From positions 19,955,001-20,019,000 of the forward strand of contig CM062214.1 of NCBI GenBank assembly GCA_031216445.1: a DNA stretch of 64,000 nucleotides. Reading direction: 5' to 3'. The notes below the pieces were generated by a model, which ran no database searches, had not been told where the DNA came from, and was given only the letters and a program-made list of their open reading frames with translations. Shown here piece after piece: positions 1 to 12,897 of this stretch (position 1 is the first letter of the stretch; the number at the start of each line of letters is the position of its first letter). This DNA is from Lateolabrax maculatus (Eukaryota; Chordata; Actinopteri; Acropomatiformes; Lateolabracidae). Position numbers and translations under genes: made by a program.

Positions 1-34
<34 letters not shown>
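1..34. repeat. (AT)n microsatellite at window edge
   Basis: Uninterrupted alternating AT occupies the first 34 bases. The tract is cut by the window start, so its full length is unknown. Confidence 0.95.
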
Positions 35-3000
35 TACAACTTTTCCTCTAGTGACACCAGCAAATGAAGGTTTTTTACTTATCCTATAACATATCTCATC
101 ATCTATCGGAACCTATGTACACACATTCAGTTTTCCCAGACAAAATATCCTATTTACTATTATGCTAAATTATGATTGTGAACATGGGTAAACATTATAC
201 CCGAACCCTAACATCATAATGTTATATTACCATGTTGCTGCTTGATAAATATATTGATCATCAAAATTGATTTTCTGTTGATAAAATTAATTCATTAACT
301 AATACTTTCAGCACTAGTTGATATGGCATTAACAGGTTATGTCACACAGTTGGGACTGTTGGACTACAAAAGCAGTCACCTGGAAAGTGTCTCGGCCCAG
401 ACTTAGCTGGGCTTTTGTATGTCTACATTGACAACTGTGTAATCCAGGGCAGCAGCTACAGTATGAACATTAGTGTGGATTAGTATGCCATGCAGCGGTT
501 GTGTCCTCAGCTTCTCCAGAGCTTTGTTTGACTCTACTGTGATTTCTGTCCTCTTGGCTGTTCTGTTTCTCGGCTGTGAGACCAAAGTGCAAATTCCATC
601 AGCAGGAGTTTATTCAGTTCAGTTCTCCGTCCCCTGAAACCTGTGGACCAAGAAAAATGGAATGATTTTCCCCCTTTCACAGTGTCCACACGCCATCCAA
701 TTAGGGCTCTGAAACACAAGGGAGAGAGCAATAGGCAGGCAGAGATGTGAGCAGAGATGTGGGAAGTATAAAAGGACAAAAGAAGAACGGTGGTGTGATA
801 CAATATAGTTGGAGAAGGAATAAGACAAACGAGGTGGGAACTATGGTGCCTTTGAAAACCATCATACTTGCTTTTATATAGTATGTGCTCTGTTACTGAA
901 TGTATTTATTGCTCACCGGTTTTACTCAATCACTTTCAGTGCTTTTTCCTCTGAAACGTGTGTTTTCTGGAGCACCCTGGTAACCGAGTGTTTATTGTGC
1001 GTGGCCACAAAGCCCCAACCGATCCAGTTTCTACCTGACTGATAGAAAGTGACGAGATAACATTGACTGTTTTTTGCTGGCATCTTAACGCGCTGAACGA
1101 AAGTGTAATATTGACGTGAGTTTTTTGGGGTTTTTTTTGCTTAAATGTTAAGCTGTCCATCCCATTTCAGTGTTCAGCAGTAGGATTATAACTATTTTAG
1201 GTGGGGTTAAAAAAAGAACAAAGCACTGACACAGACTTGTCACCACAACCACTGTAGTATTGCGTTTTTATCCAACCAATAAAATGATTGACTTTGCACA
1301 CCCTAAAGAATATATTGCAATATTGAAAATAATTAAATCACCAAAAGAGTTGATTGTGTGTCTTGTTACAGCCATCAGGACATCAGTGGCATGCGATCGA
1401 CTGAAAAGAAACCTTTTGTTGCTCACTCCTGTGCCACATACGTCCCCTCTGTCACTATTGACAAGTGAACCTGCAGAAATCATCAGCTCACTTCAAATGT
1501 CACAGCAGCCGTGAGCTGCCAGTGATGAGAGAAAAATTCACTTATCTTTTATACCTGCAGTCTTCTTCTTAATGTCGGTCAGTTATTTACTACTAATATA
1601 AAAATGAAGACAGGTACTGTATGAATCACACCCCAGCTCTTTTTTTTTCTGTTCAAACACATTATACATATAATTGTGTAACAATTATAGTAACCAGTGT
1701 AAAAAAAAAATAAAATAAAAAATACGAAGTAAATGAAAAGAAAGCAAATGAAGTAATGTTTCCCCTAAAAAAAATGCCATTTAGAGATGACACGGACACA
1801 CACACACACTCTTAACAAAGACACAGAGAGTCTGCTTTCTCTCACTGAATTACTAAAGCTAATTGTCCTTAATTAGGAAGCCTTGATTAAGGTGCGGCTT
1901 CTGATTTAAGAGGAAGCCAGCAGTGATGATCCCTGTCTCTCTCCATTCTAATTGTTCATTTTAGTATTCAGCTCCTCTTTAATTGTTTCTGTCAAAAGAC
2001 CTTATGCATAAATGCATGCCATTTGTGCAAAATGACACCCTCTCTGCAGATTGCTACCCAGTGACCTTAAATGAATTAGATGATTACTTTATTTTTGCTG
2101 TATTTAGGTCCTCAATAATTGAGGATTCTTTAAGAATCTTAAAGAAAGAATTATGTTCTTTCTTTATGTTGGCTGTGGTAGCATCTTTGTAAGAAAAAAA
2201 AAAAAGTATCCTCAATTAAACTTCAGTACAGCAGCCATTAAAAATCAAATGTGAGAAACTCTTTTTACAGCAGCATGTTCCTCCACACAGTGGAGTCCAT
2301 AAATAGACAACTCTGCTTCAATACTGTGTAATCTGCCCCGTGTCAGTGACACATTGTTTTAATTTAAAAAAACTGTGACAAGATTTGAAAAATGCTTTTA
2401 ATTTCTGACCGCAATAACTACCATATTATTTAGTTCTCCATTTAAACTTACAGTAGTGTTGAGTCAGAAGCCCATCCGACACGACTTTCCATTTCCTCAA
2501 ATACTCCATAAAGTATTCAACTCGGATCATTTTGGAGTGGCCTGTTACGGATATGCTATAATTAGATTCCTGTGCTTGAGAGGCTTGCAGGGTGTTGATC
2601 ATTGTTATTTCATGATGCCTGCAGTGTTATGAATCTCATCCTTTTAGTCAAGCCATTTTCTACTTTCAGACAAGCCAGGGCCCTCAAGATATTCATTAAC
2701 TTCCTAATGTTCATAAATCATTGGGATGTTGTTTATATAAATCAAGTTATAGTAAGGTAAAATGCTAATCATCTATCATCATTTATAATTTTTTTATGCA
2801 AATGCCACATGTTATTATTTCCTAAACCACAGTGTTTTCAGTGCTATCTCTATGTTGACCTTCCAATCATGTTCTCTTTTTCAAAGAGAGAATTGAGCTG
2901 GGAGATGTTTATATCATGGGAAAAAGCATTATGTCTTCCACTGAACAAAAATGGAGTGACGGCGCCCCCTGGTGATAATAATGACAATGATGTCTTTAAA

Positions 3001-4544
3001 TTGGTATTAATATTGTATTTTCTTATACAGGAGTGAATATTATATATTACCTTTTTTAAATATAATTTCTTTATGCCAGTGCGAGCATCAGCAGCAAGGT
3101 AAATCAAGCAACTCTTGTAACGTGTAACTAATCATTGGGTATTTAATGAAAATGCAAGTCTTCCTTAGAAACATTGTCTCTAGTTAAAAGCTATTATGTT
3201 AATTTGTTCTCTCATTTTCATTCCCTTTCAGATCCCTTTTCATCTCCAGGTGAAGAGGCCAGGGCTTCAGTAAGTATAAGATTCAATTAAAACCTTTAAC
3301 GTAGACCTCATTCAGTCCAAGATAGAATAATCTTGCTACATTACAATTGCTCCTTGGGAGGCTTTGTTAACATCTGTGCATGATGATTTTGATGTGGCAG
3401 ACCAGAAGAGAAAGGGAAGAATAAAACACACTTTGGACGTTTGGATCAGTGAATATCGACAGCTCTCAAAGCGTGAGATGAAATTTGTTGTGTTTTTTAA
3501 GGACAAGCACTCAAGCGAGGAAGCTGATAATTACTGGAAGCAAAAGAGGCAAAAATATGTTTAAATGTATTCAAACACAAAGCCAAGCATCCCCACAGGT
3601 TGTGATTACAGTTTATGAAAAAGAACCAAACACTTGGATAAAATGCAAGTTTAAAAAAATTATTTATAATATGATACAGGGATATTTTGTGCAAGAGGTT
3701 GTTGGGGCTGTGAAACCTGTACATTATGAACAAAGCACTTAAAATTCAGTGGCAACCTGAAAGCAGAACATGGCTACTGGGCCATGAGTGTGTCAAACGG
3801 CAAACTATCAAGATACTACTAGCTGTATTATACAAATGGTTTCCACCAGTATACATGGCTGTATAGGATTAGATTACATATTTATATAAAGTGCAAAAGG
3901 AACAAACACTTGCAGTGAAGGCCTGCAGTGCTTTGTGACTGAGTGTAAACCCACCACCACAGGCTGAAGCCTCCTTATCATATGGACAGGTGGTTAAAGA
4001 CTTGGCAGGGCAGTATCACAAACTGTTGACCATCGTTCAGCTGAGTATATACTGTATTACAAAAATGTATGAAAGGGTTACCAATCTGTGCAATATATTG
4101 AATCTTACAAATATAATCAATATGAACGGTTGTGAAAAAGTTATGTAAAATTCCCCTTTTTACAATTATAAATACACTTGTTGTTTACTGCTCCTTCTAC
4201 ACTGAAGTATAGCACCGCAGGCTCTCATTTTTCAACCTTGAATATGAAATAACCTGTAATTAATGAGAAGGTTCATTCCTATTTCAGGGGAATAAGACAT
4301 CTTTGACATTAATGATATAAGAAAATATATGCACTGTTAGTTACTAGATTACATGTTTTGTTTATAGTTCATAATTCTGTTTTTTCTCTAATAATATTTC
4401 ATGGTTACAAAAAGCAAGTGAATTCAGCATCACAGTTGAGTCTCAAGAATACAGGAGAGCAAAGAGGCATCAAGCGGTCCATCAGACTCTGTCCAGCACC
4501 TCTCTATGTCAAAACACCAACAGCTGGGGATTCTGGGGGATTAT
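35..4544. other. AT-rich non-coding stretch: intergenic plus hbp1 3' UTR
   Basis: I find no exon with convincing splice sites or recognisable protein here. The part nearest 4544 must be the 3' UTR of hbp1, which is transcribed towards lower coordinates, but I could not fix its poly(A) site. Two parts (about 1845-2170 and 2460-2740) look less random than their surroundings, with dense TAATT-type homeodomain cores and little simple repeat. Poly-A/T runs occur near 1640, 1700 and 2190. Confidence 0.6.
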
Positions 4545-7500
4545 CTAGGTCTGCTGGGAACCCTGTTGAAAGACGACATGAGTTGTTGGTATTCAGCAGG
4601 GTCGACACATGATTGAAACCAAAGACTGAGCAGAGATGATTTAACATGAAATGTCAGTGTACAGTGTGGATGTAATAGAAGTTAGGAGATGTTGTAGTTC
4701 AGGGACTTTGGTCCTTACCGAGTTGGTTCTTTTACGCTTCCAGCAGTCTGGATTGAGTCTTTTCTGCTCCTCAGCCAGAGCCTTGGCCTCCATGGTGTAC
4801 ATCCTTCTCTCCTCACTCTTCATCTTCTTCCACTTGTCACCCAGGATGACGCTAATGGCTCTGGAGTGTAAGATTAGAGACGGAAGATCAAGGACTCACC
4901 TTTTTCAGATTGTTCTAACTTTGTTTTCTTGTGTTTGTGTGTGTGTGTGTACAGGAAAAACGACAACAGCCTGCATTTTTTAAGATTTAAACTTTAAAAT
5001 TAATTCAAATTAAAGTTTGTCAGTTTTGGCAATGGCCCCTTGAGGCAGGGGCCGCTGCAGCAACCTCAGGAGCTGAAACTGGAACCTGTGGCTTTAAATG
5101 AAGAATTAACATACAAAAATGAATAATGTGTAATGGTCCAGGAAAATAAAAGTGCACTGAAGGTTCCAGCAGCTGTGAAGCCTGATGATGATCCTACACT
5201 AGAATTATTTAATTTGCTAAGCCAATTGGGAGAAAAATAAGTCATTCTGTTGATGTAGTGAGAGAGGTCTTCTATCTTATATGCAGTGTAAACCACACTG
5301 GCTGGGAGATGATTGGCTTAATAAATTAGTCCCACTCTGGTTTGGAGATAAATGCATACTTCTCATGGGCTCTTTATTAGTGGGTCTTAAGGGAGGAAAG
5401 AGCATTACTTATTTAGTCTTGCTACCACACGTTCACAATTAATTCAAGTATTAGAACCGGTAACCCGCCAATGGAAGAATTACTTGTCTAACCAACATGC
5501 TACTAAAATAATTACAGAACTGAAAGTATAACCTAAAGAGTCCCTGTCACATAATTCCATTTTTTTCTTATATTTTACTCTGCAAGAGTTACTGTGTTAC
5601 CTCTCAGAGGTTCATGAGGCATTCCCTTTGATTAAAACTACAGAGCTCCACATATAATGTCCTTGACGTCTTATCTGTAGCCCTGGGCTTCAGCACAAAG
5701 ACTGTCTTAGTTTTTAAACTGAGTCAATCAATACACAGTGCACCACCTCTATCCTTATTCTCTTTCTGTTTGTCATTGCTCTGCTCAATACCTATTTACT
5801 ACCCACACTGGAAGTATGACATCACATCCTCTTTCAGGGCTGAGTGCGGGCCAATTTCTTTGAATCAAAGGCAAATGCCTTAAATGTGACAGTGATGTAG
5901 AAATGTATAAGATAATTCTGCTCTATGAAAAAGGCAACTAAATGCATGGTAGTTTGAATAAGAGCACTGGATATTATTGACTCTCACATACCTGTTGTCC
6001 TTCCCAGGATACATCTGTGTGTACTCCACTCTGTACTTCTTGGCAAAGAGCATGAAGGCATTCATTGGCCGCTTGCATTTTGTAGGTGTGGCACCAATGG
6101 CTGTCCCTGAGGTGTGGCTCCGGTTTGATTTGCTAGTCGAGGATTGTGGGGAGCTGGAGCGCTCAAGTTTATCACAGTCTGGACTGACAGCCCCCCCGCT
6201 AGACAGGGAGGTCCTGCGCTGACGAGCCATGCTGCTGAGAACATACACTGCTGAGGAATCTAGTGGGGTGAAGTCATAACTGCAGGAGAAAGGAATGAAA
6301 AGAGAGACATATGTTTAATACTATGTTTTTTTAATCTGACACGTTCTGTCTGCAATTTAGTGGGGTTTTTTTTTTCTCTTTTCTTTCTTTTTTGTTACAA
6401 AATGTATCTAATACTGCCACCATGTCACTTTGCCACCAAGTTCTGCTGCACAAATCTACAAATACTGTACGGGTAAACAATTGTAGATATGCTATATAAT
6501 GAATAAATGCAGTGACATATTTTTAAAGCATCTATTTTGTTTTCAGGATACAGAAGATATTTCTAACTTTGTGTTTTATTTGAAGTAGATATAGGAAAGA
6601 TTTAAAGTTTTGTGTGCAGTTTAATTTTGTTCTTCAAATCATAAGTCACATTAAAAATAAAAGTCTGGACCAACTGATAATCTTTGTAAAAGATGATTGA
6701 GATGATTACATGAGGAACACCTGCCTTTACGTGATGTGTGAAGAGAAGGCCACAAGCTAAAGATGGACAAATATGTGGATAACATTATTGTAAAGTTAGA
6801 ATTATACTGTGTGAAAATAACAATCACTAAAACTGTCTTTGACCTAAAGAGGACTATACGTAATATTATGACAAAATGTTTGTGTGTGTGTGTGTGTGTG
6901 TGTGCATGCTCAACACAAAGGCTGTCTTTGCTTCTCTGACTCGTACTGAAACTCATACTTACAGCGGCTATAATCGATATTTTTATGACATTGTAAAGGC
7001 AATGTATGTCGTAGTGATGAACCTACAGAGAATTAAGTAAATGCAAATGTATTAAGTGAGTGAGCACAACCTGTATTATAGTATTTGGTTATTTAATGTT
7101 TATAATGATCATATAGTTTGTTTTAATATGCTTTCGCAACATTGTATTGTATGCAGTCATGCCAATAAACCCACCTGAATTTAATTAAATTATCACCTGA
7201 ATCTGCAGCTCTCCTCGGCTTTACTGGGCTTTATAGAGAGTTTCAGCTCAATGATCACCTGTTAAATCTAAGTCCAATATTCACTCTTCTAGTTTTTGGT
7301 TTCTACCAACTCCTGGGAGAATTATCTGGCTGCTAAATGCTCCACTATGTTCAGCAGCTAGTTGCTAACTGTCTCTGTCTGCCATTTGGTGCTGAGCAGG
7401 TAGTGCACACTAGGTTTTTAGAGCTTTTCCAGTGATAACAGGTGCCTGCTGCAGCCGAAAACGATGCTATGAGAGCAGTAAGAGTGAACCAAAACGTTAA

Positions 7501-10500
7501 AATTGTGGGTCAGACAGCTAAATAATGAGCTGAAACTCTATAAATCTCTGTAAACTGAGAGGAGCTGCGGAGTTGGGTGATAATTCTCTGCAGGTTCATC
7601 CCTAAGAGTGACACTTTTCACACTGTTTTCACATTGTCATTTGATACACTGTTATTATAAAACTATCAATTATTGCTCTTTTAAGTCTCTTCTTTACACA
7701 AAACAAGATCACATTAGTTATAAGATTGTACCTTCTGAAAGTGTCAAAGACAACAGAGTCGTCGCAGTTAATGGCATCTGGGTGGTTTGGTGGCAGACAC
7801 ACATCGCCCAAATGCATCTCATAGCAAGGGATCCCATGGTGCACCACAGTAAGGCTCGGATAAAAGGAAGACCACCCTGGAAAACACAGATGGTAAATTA
7901 CAGATTTGATCATAAAGCTGTTAATTTCAATAGTTTGCCTTTGGCAAACAACATTTGGTCAGTGGAAGCTTCTGTTGGCAAAGGCTTATTTCACATATGG
8001 CTATAAAGTCTTTTTGACATCATTTTGCTTTCATTTCTTGCCAACAAAGCTGACATTTATCTTAATCATTTGCTTTTTTAAGAGCTAACATAACCTGCAG
8101 TTGATATTTATACTTATTTTGAACATAAATAATCTAAGAATTGTTTTTGAAAAGGTCTTATTTTACCTTTATTTTTGACAAAAAATGGGTGATCCAATCG
8201 GCATTCCGCTGTTAAAAGGCTGTCATCAGGTGAGCCGGGGTCAAAGGTCAGTTTCAGAACTGCCTGGCTATAAGAAACCGTCTCCTCGTGGCTCACCAGC
8301 TTCAGCCCCTCTGAACCGTATCTCTGTGAATGAAACCAATAAGAAACCAAGTCTTAACTCAATAGCAAGATGAGCTAGTTTAACTCCCCAACAAAGAGGA
8401 ACTGGTGTTAAAACAACGTGGTGCCAGATTGCCTGAAAACGTGGTTTCTATGTTATTAAATGAGACCACTTCTGCAAAACATTAAGGATGTAATGTGCTT
8501 CAAGACTCATTCATGCCCTCACTCACTGACTTGTACCTCCACTGTTAGCCTGCCTGCCCCCTTGTGGCCATTACAAGCTATTGTAATATCTTCCAACATC
8601 ACACTGAACCAGAATCATGTACTTATCTATATAATACTAAACATAAGGTGTACACAGCTGGAAGGTATTCCAGAGTATAGCAGATTATTGTGAAATATTT
8701 TAAGACACCCTTTGTTGCCTACCTTAAGAGAAGAGGAGGATGGCATCATGGTTTCATCATCCGAGTCATCATCAGAGTCCCTGAGTTCATCAGCTTCTTG
8801 CCACTCCACATTAGGACCTCGATGGAAGCGCAGGCGTGTCCCTGAATATATCAACAATGTGACATGATGAATAAGCAGAGGTGTGTTGATGCTTATAAGA
8901 CAGTGCTGGAAAACGTATGCAATTCTTCTATTTAGACACCAGAGGTCAGAATTTCTTTACAAATGTTTGTAATTCTTGCTCCCCCTTGTTGTTAAGTATC
9001 AGAAGTGTGGTTTGAAGTAAAACAAATAAAATTGTGTTTTCTCAACTGATCCTTTTTTTTTTTTTTAACAGTGTGTTTCACATTTGTTGTTTTTAAAATT
9101 ACTGATGGAGGCATTAACAGATTTTAAAAAACATTAATTAATTACATTATTGTTTTCTAATTGGGAGTACATGTTTACACTAGACTGTGGATAGTGCCTT
9201 TAGCTATCGGGTATAATTCTCAAGACCAGAAAAGCTCAGGATTTACTTCAATGTGTGTGAGTAAGGTGAGGTGTAAGTGTCTGCGTGTGCACTGGTGTAT
9301 GCAAACAGTATGTATATGAGTGTATGTTTGCACCTTTAAGGAAGCAATGCCAGGCTGTGGAGGGCCAGGAGTGAGACCAGGCCATGTCCTCATCATCAGA
9401 AAACGATGAAGACATTGAGAAAACTCCAGACTCCGATTCACTGCTTGCCTGTTGTTAACAATAAAAAGATCATCTTAAAATCAGTAAAATAGACTATTTC
9501 GGTATGTGTCATACAGAATTTACTAAGAAATAATCACTATTCTACAGTGATGGATGATTCTTAGGTTTTCAGAGGTTAAGGTTTGAAGTGAAAACTTACC
9601 CTGACACGCCTGCGCTCCCTGAGGTGGCCTCTGGACGGGTTGGGTGCACTACTGGCTAACGGGGGACGGGCGTAGGAATGTAAACTATTACTGTTGCCAA
9701 AGATGTGGACTGGAGATGATCTGGAAAAATATATATAATGTTAAAAACATTTCTTCAATTTTGCCAAGTATGTTCTTACATGCAAGGAATTTGCTGTGTT
9801 GTTTTGGTGCATAACAATAAACAGAGAAACAAAAAAGTAGAAGTACTGCAAAAGTCACTAAACATAAAATATAAACAAATATATTTATAATACAAAATAT
9901 GATAAAAATATTGTTAAAAATATGTGCAATATATCTACTTTTAAAACGAAATAACTTTTTGTGCAGTAATGTGCTAAATATTGTCCACATAACGTGTAAA
10001 GGTTAATAATATGAAGAGTAAAGAATATGATCACTGTGCAGAGATCAAAGATGTCCAAAAGATGTGCATTAATGGAACCCATTATATCATGGTAATATGG
10101 CTAATTAGTGCACATATTAGTGATACTGTACATTTTTAAAGTGATATCTATAATCTACAGGCAGCCTGTTGTGTTCAACAACACAAGATTAGTTTGACAT
10201 ACCCTGGTTATAATTATGTAACACTGTAATGATATCATTTTATTACACAATGAGCAATTCACTGCAATGATAACAAAAAAAACAAAGATATTTATATATA
10301 CAAGTTATGTAACTAACTTGCAAATCCTGCTTTGTGGAATACCCCCCAGGAGTACTAATGTGTATTTATGTTATTACATGTGTTTTCAACTTCTCTTTGA
10401 GTTTATGTCATATATATGCACTCATCAGATTTAGTTGATTTTCATGTCTGTTCATATTGGTACAAACCTCTTATATGGGGCGTTCTTCAGCAGGGGGCTC

Positions 10501-10819
10501 TGAGGACTTGTGGCAATGTTGGCCAGCTCAGCGAGCCAGTTGGTGCTGGGGGAGCAGCTAAGCTCCTGGTGAGACACTCCTGCACCAACCTGAAATAACC
10601 CTGGTGACCTCTGGTCCTCCTCCACCTCCTGCAGCTCTGGCATGTCATCTGGGTAGAGGTCAACAGTAATATTCATGATTAATATGTGGAAGAGCTTAGT
10701 TTGCCGAAATGTGGAATGGGACTTCTTGCTGGTTTAGGATTTTTACCATAATCCATGTGGCACCCAGGTGAGGAAGGCAGGTCCTCGTTACACTTGAGTG
10801 GATCAAAGGACTCGTCCAT
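4545..10819 (-). CDS. hbp1: HMG-box transcription factor 1 (HBP1), 10 coding exons, 452 aa
   Basis: HBP1 is a nuclear sequence-specific repressor linked to cell-cycle exit, Rb and Wnt signalling. Coding exons in transcript order: 10819-10747, 10648-10468, 9720-9600, 9448-9334, 8841-8723, 8323-8167, 7876-7732, 6279-5992, 4860-4719, 4562-4545. They total 1359 bases in one frame with GT-AG ends. Residues about 155-300 form the AXH domain (WHCFLKGTRLRF near its start, NKGWSSFYPSL, HPDAIN). Residues about 373-441 form the HMG box (KRPMNAFMLFAKKY, then ISVILGDKWKKM), split by an intron after PGKDNR. The C-terminus RTNS-GSQQT is made by an 18-base last coding exon and matches human GSQQH. The chosen ATG has an in-frame TAA just upstream. 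It corresponds to an internal Met of the human protein, so the human N-terminal extension is missing or encoded by an unseen alternative exon. prkar2b lies upstream on the same strand, as in human. Confidence 0.95.
6881..6904. repeat. (TG)12 microsatellite
   Basis: Perfect TG dinucleotide run in the large hbp1 intron between coding exons 7 and 8, away from any splice site. Confidence 0.95.
7189..7584. mobile_element. MITE-like element with ~60-bp terminal inverted repeats in an hbp1 intron
   Basis: The ends at 7189-7250 and 7526-7584 are inverted copies of each other, imperfect at roughly three matches in four. Both begin ATTATCACC, both carry GCAGCTC, and both close with TTTCAGCTCA. The 275-base interior has no coding potential. 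The element lies wholly inside the hbp1 intron between the exons ending at 7732 and starting at 6279. I could not define a target-site duplication, so the exact ends and the superfamily (hAT, piggyBac or other) are open. From memory, the interior resembles an interspersed repeat common in spiny-rayed fishes. Confidence 0.7.
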
Positions 10820-12600
10820 TCTCCGAATATTTCGCTTTTTCGTCTTTTTTTAATAGGCTGCAGGCTCAGTTTACTCAGCTTCCATCATCATATTCTGCTA
10901 CATCAGTTGGTTTTAGGCAGAAAAAAGGACACAATTAGAACTTTCACAACCTGCTGCACAGTTCCATATACAATGCTAATTAAATCAGACTTATACAATA
11001 ACCACTCAAAATGAATGAAAATGCACTGTGGTGAAGCTAGTTTTAAGTTGGATATTTCGAAAGACATTCACTCCGGACCCAGCTGCTTCTTGTAACTCAG
11101 TTATTGGCAGCATTACATACGGTTTAACACAAAATAATGTTTTTTTTCTTGACAACACTTGACAATAGTGGTGAAAATTATGATTGCAGCCTTCTCTGTA
11201 ACTGCATACATAAGTGTGAATGGCGACGAGTGGATTTTTGACAGCAATACGGTTTCAGTAAGACACAATGAAAGGATCCATAAAATATAAAAACACATTA
11301 ACATAACACACATCATCGGTCAAAGATTCCTGGCCACAGCAAATAAAACATACCCCGGACAGTATGTTATCACTACAGCAAATGTCATGTATGGCATCAA
11401 TACAATGGAAAAGGTAGTGAGCCTTGAGGGAATCCTTTGTCTCTGAGTCGACACCGTCCACCTCTGTGACTAGTCATGTGACCCGCTGCGTGGAGGCCTT
11501 GTTTATAAACTTAAAAGGATTTGGCGCATGCGTACCAGAGCTCATTCATTCATAACTGCGTAGCAAAAGTGATAAATAGCCGAAATTCGTTTATAAAAGT
11601 GTCGTTCAGAGGCTCGAAAACACGAAGTGTGAAAAAAATGTTTAACAATATCAACGACAGACTCACACATTTTAGGCTGGTTTGAAAACAATGTGGTATT
11701 TGGCGACATGCAAAGTAAAAAAAAAAGATCGTTAAGATAATAAAAGAAGCGGAGAAGATAAAATTAAACCGTTGACGAGGAAGAACTAACGGCCGTTCAC
11801 GTTCTGACAAACGACCAACGGTCGCTGCGCGCTCTGACAAACCGTTGCTTCGACTTCCTAAACGCGGATATACAAATAACATGTCGTTAAGAAACCGCCT
11901 CGAAAGTATTATCATGTCGAAAGAGACTGTTGGAAGGCCTGTCCTGCCTTTTCCCCACTTCTCGAAAAAAAAAAAAAAAAACAGCAGCAGTGTCCTCACC
12001 TCAAACCCAGAGGCTGTCGGGTCTAACACTGTAAACAAAAGAATGTCAACAAGTTGAGGCATGACGCAACCTCTCTGCCCCGATCAAAATGAATGGCAGA
12101 AAAAGCCCTGGAAGTCTTTCAACGACATTTTCACGCGAATCAAAGCTGACTTGACCAAATATAGGACTTGTTTTGATACACAAATCTGTAGTCGGATGGG
12201 CTTGCTATCGCAAAAACAAGCCCACTGTTTTTTTTTTTCGTCACAGCGGAAAAAAAACACTGTCGAGCACAACCTGTCATTCGACGTAAAAAAAACGCGT
12301 GACAACCCCGCAAAAACACCATGTTAGAATCGCAAAGACGCGCATCACACAACGCTCAAGTAAAACATCTGTTCGGACCTTTTATTTAATCGAAAAAAGT
12401 ACTCAACTTCCCACTTACCAAACCTGTCGCCATCAAGAAACTCTCTGGCATTCACTCGAGGGGTGGGGACTAATGTTTCCAGAGAAGGCCTCCTATTGGT
12501 GCAGAAGAACGTCAAAAACAAGAATCCGGGTATTTCATTGGTCGACACTGTTGAGAAAAATATAGAAGGCGGGGCCTAGTTTGTTGATCATCGTATCATT
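10820..12600 (-). promoter_or_regulatory. hbp1 upstream / 5' UTR region, CpG-rich between ~11.45 and 12.56 kb
   Basis: CpG is markedly denser from about 11450 to 12560 than in the surrounding AT-rich DNA, as expected of a promoter-proximal region. A plausible 5' UTR exon could end at 11354 with a GTATGT donor, but no acceptor near 10.9 kb is strong enough to confirm it. No ATG-initiated ORF in either direction resembles a known protein. A cluster of Myb-type hexamers sits at 11769-11847. Which strand is transcribed across 11.5-12.5 kb cannot be told from sequence alone. Confidence 0.5.
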
Positions 12601-12820
12601 GGATGAAAGTACACGCCTGTTACTACCCAGTAACAGCTGATTGGCAATAACAGGAACAATACATGGTTATTTTGTATCTGCAATGTTGCAGCTACAGCAA
12701 CAACAACGTAGCCTACTCACGGTGCTCTCAAGATTATTTCCCCCTTTTCTCTCCCTTGTAGTTAAATCATTGCTTTTACTTTTTTTACCACAAAATCTAG
12801 TGAATGAACACATTATGAAG

Positions 12821-12840
12821 AATGAATGAATGAATGAATG
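12821..12840. repeat. (AATG)n tetranucleotide repeat
   Basis: Five perfect AATG units followed by degenerate copies to about 12870. It lies just beyond the inferred 3' end of prkar2b. Confidence 0.9.
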
Positions 12841-12891
12841 GTGAATGAGTGGCTGAATGATGAATGGAAAGCTTTGAAAGTGTGCTATCTC

Positions 12892-12897
12892 TTTATT
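12892..12897 (-). terminator. Poly(A) signal AATAAA, candidate 3' end of prkar2b
   Basis: Read on the minus strand this is canonical AATAAA, about 1.35 kb after the prkar2b stop. A second AATAAA lies at 12938-12943. 12.9-14.25 kb then reads as one long 3' UTR with no exon. Confidence 0.55.

Noticed and set aside
11550..12062. 170-codon minus-strand frame upstream of hbp1
   Set aside because: No homology, contains poly-Phe from an A-run, needs a non-ATG start, and lies in CpG-rich promoter-like DNA.
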